A stretch of 25,841 nucleotides of DNA from an uncultured Mycoplasmatota bacterium. Its GTDB lineage: Bacteria; Bacillota_I; Bacilli_A; RF39; UBA660. The translations under genes were made by a program, and so were the position numbers. Numbering within the stretch: position 1 is the first letter of the stretch; every line of letters starts with the position of its first letter. The stretch is taken from the NCBI GenBank assembly GCA_948470005.1, contig CAOKNI010000013.1:1-25841 (forward strand), given 5' to 3'. Of the stretch, positions 24,928-25,841 are shown piece by piece. The notes under the pieces were generated by a model, which was given only the letters and a program-made list of their open reading frames with translations, had not been told where the DNA came from and did not search any database.

Positions 24928-25780
24928 ATTCTTCTTTTTTTCTTACTAAAGAATAAAAGCCATTTTCTCTTCTTTCTTCATAAATAGTCATACTTCCAAT
25001 TAAAGGATTATAAAAATCTACATTTACATTTTTATTAGGACCTAATTTAATAAAAGTATGCTTTTTTTCAAGACTATTCAAGAGTGTTTTACGTAAATAT
25101 TCATAGAGCTGTAATCTTTCTAAAGCACCAGGGACACAACCTAAATTTATTAAATGCTCACTTGCTATTAAAAACTTTATTTCAGCTAAAGTTACAATAT
25201 CTTTTCGAGATATACCTAATTCTTTTGCCAATTTACAGGTCTTGAGCATTTCATGGCGTAAAACCTCGAACACAGTCGATAAAGACATATTATAAGGATA
25301 TAAATTAAGTTCGCAATCAATTTTGGAAATATATTCTGGTGTTAAATCTGTTAAAAAGGGATAATCATTAGTTATAGTTTTATTTATAGATGGAACATGA
25401 GCAAAGTAATTCGTATCTAAGCCATATTGATTACGAAATAAATCGTTTAAGGGGTCTAAGTAATACCAACCATTATCATCTTCAACAATTAAAGCAAATA
25501 AAGGTATTTTATTTTTATTAGCAATTATCTTTTTCACCTTAATTCCAAAACTAGCAAATAAATCGACATAAAAATCTGCAAATGTACTACATACGACTTT
25601 CGGCACCCGATTAACAAATCCGTTTTTATACTCTTGGTATTGTTCTTCTGGACTTTTTAAAAAGTATTCTAAATCTCTTTCAAAAAAAGGAGCTAATTTA
25701 ACATATAAAAAACGAATAATATAATCTTTTGACCATTTAGGATTTACTCTATTTATAGTTTTAGTCATTTCTTCAAACAT
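24905..25780 (-). CDS. Transglutaminase-like protein lacking the catalytic His
   Basis: From the ATG at 25780 it has 291 residues; an in-frame ATG at 25798 is possible, but its SD would be poorer and GAGAGG lies 10 bases before 25780. Residues ~60-112 look like a transglutaminase core: V-C64-STFADFYVDLF, FGIKVKK, then a strand, GWYYLDP with D109. The His expected between them (HAW) is replaced by F95 (LFALIVED), so only two of the Cys-His-Asp triad remain. The C-terminal half is helical (LRHEMLKTCKLAKELG, AEIKFLIASEHLINLG) and ends in a beta-rich piece. There is no signal peptide. It may be an inactive or altered member, or an unrelated papain-like fold. Confidence 0.6.
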   Translation of the reverse strand: MFEEMTKTINRVNPKWSKDYIIRFLYVKLAPFFERDLEYFLKSPEEQYQEYKNGFVNRVPKVVCSTFADFYVDLFASFGIKVKKIIANKNKIPLFALIVEDDNGWYYLDPLNDLFRNQYGLDTNYFAHVPSINKTITNDYPFLTDLTPEYISKIDCELNLYPYNMSLSTVFEVLRHEMLKTCKLAKELGISRKDIVTLAEIKFLIASEHLINLGCVPGALERLQLYEYLRKTLLNSLEKKHTFIKLGPNKNVNVDFYNPLIGSMTIYEERRENGFYSLVRKKEEFTFPLPS

Positions 25781-25800
25781 TAAATATTTTCCTCTCATAA

Positions 25801-25835
25801 TAAAGTCAAGTATTTTCTTATAAAATTTGACTTTA
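25801..25835. repeat. 9-bp inverted repeat upstream of the minus-strand gene
   Basis: TAAAGTCAA (25801-25809) and TTGACTTTA (25827-25835) form a perfect inverted repeat with a 17-nt spacer. On the plus strand it is followed by a short T run at the window edge. It could be a terminator for a plus-strand transcript or an operator; its position upstream of the minus gene fits either. Confidence 0.5.
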
Positions 25836-25841
25836 ATTTTT

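Overview
The window looks like a chromosomal segment of an AT-rich, low-GC Gram-positive bacterium (Bacillota, or a Mycoplasmatota-like gut clade such as the uncultured RF39/CAG Bacilli). The evidence is a Gram-positive regulatory style (a T-box leader, a SAM-I riboswitch, TTGACA/TATAAT promoters, AGGTGA or AGGAGG ribosome binding sites), the Bacillus-type helicase loading pair DnaB-DnaI, alpha2-type GlyRS, the YqeG-YqeH pair, the YlbD-YlbE pair and an endonuclease-type MutL. TGG encodes Trp throughout and TGA ends intact genes, so the standard bacterial code applies and not the Mycoplasma code. No rRNA, tRNA, CRISPR array or complete insertion sequence was seen.

Layout. 1-2420: the end of a T-box leader, a small unknown ORF, glyS and a zinc-ribbon protein, probably one operon. 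2428-3810: SAM riboswitch and metK. 3817-6587: dnaB, dnaI and a UPF0200-like P-loop kinase. 6595-9135: an unknown gene broken at a G6 tract, a membrane-anchored thioredoxin-like protein on the minus strand, and a 457-codon unknown gene broken by two single-base indels. 9143-11156: parE with its own promoter and terminator. 11160-17035: an accessory interval lying between parE and parC. It holds a broken two-HTH regulator, a remnant of a large surface protein, an unknown 239-residue gene, a zinc/cadmium module (CzrA/CadC-like repressor, operator, P1B-2 ATPase), three hairpins with interchangeable arms, and an Rpn/PD-(D/E)XK protein. 17078-19628: parC. 19695-20269: ylbD and ylbE homologues. 20280-23557: yqeG, yqeH and mutL overlapping in one operon. 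23653-24169: two tandem small XRE regulators, the second frameshifted. 24274 to the end: gmk, converging with and overlapping a transglutaminase-like gene that lacks the usual catalytic His.

How the genes work together. Core DNA functions dominate: helicase loading, chromosome decatenation by topoisomerase IV, mismatch repair, ribosome assembly (YqeH), GMP phosphorylation, glycine charging and SAM synthesis. The visible regulation matches the functions: T-box for GlyRS, SAM riboswitch for MetK, and a 12-2-12-type palindrome under the metal-exporter promoter.

The strongest unusual signals are these. (i) Single-base lesions are confined to non-core genes: seven lesions in about 3.2 kb, against none in about 15.9 kb of recognisable core or metal-resistance genes. 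(ii) The parE/parC pair is split by accessory DNA. (iii) Three tandem hairpins with interchangeable arms stand before the Rpn gene. (iv) A compact promoter-to-SD arrangement recurs and leaves leaders of only about 10-15 nt. (v) Several unrecognised proteins sit in fixed positions beside core genes. I did not find a clearly new multi-gene system; the best candidates for undescribed biology are the unknown genes at 124-438, 1808-2419, 6648-7047, 7762-9135 and 12618-13337.
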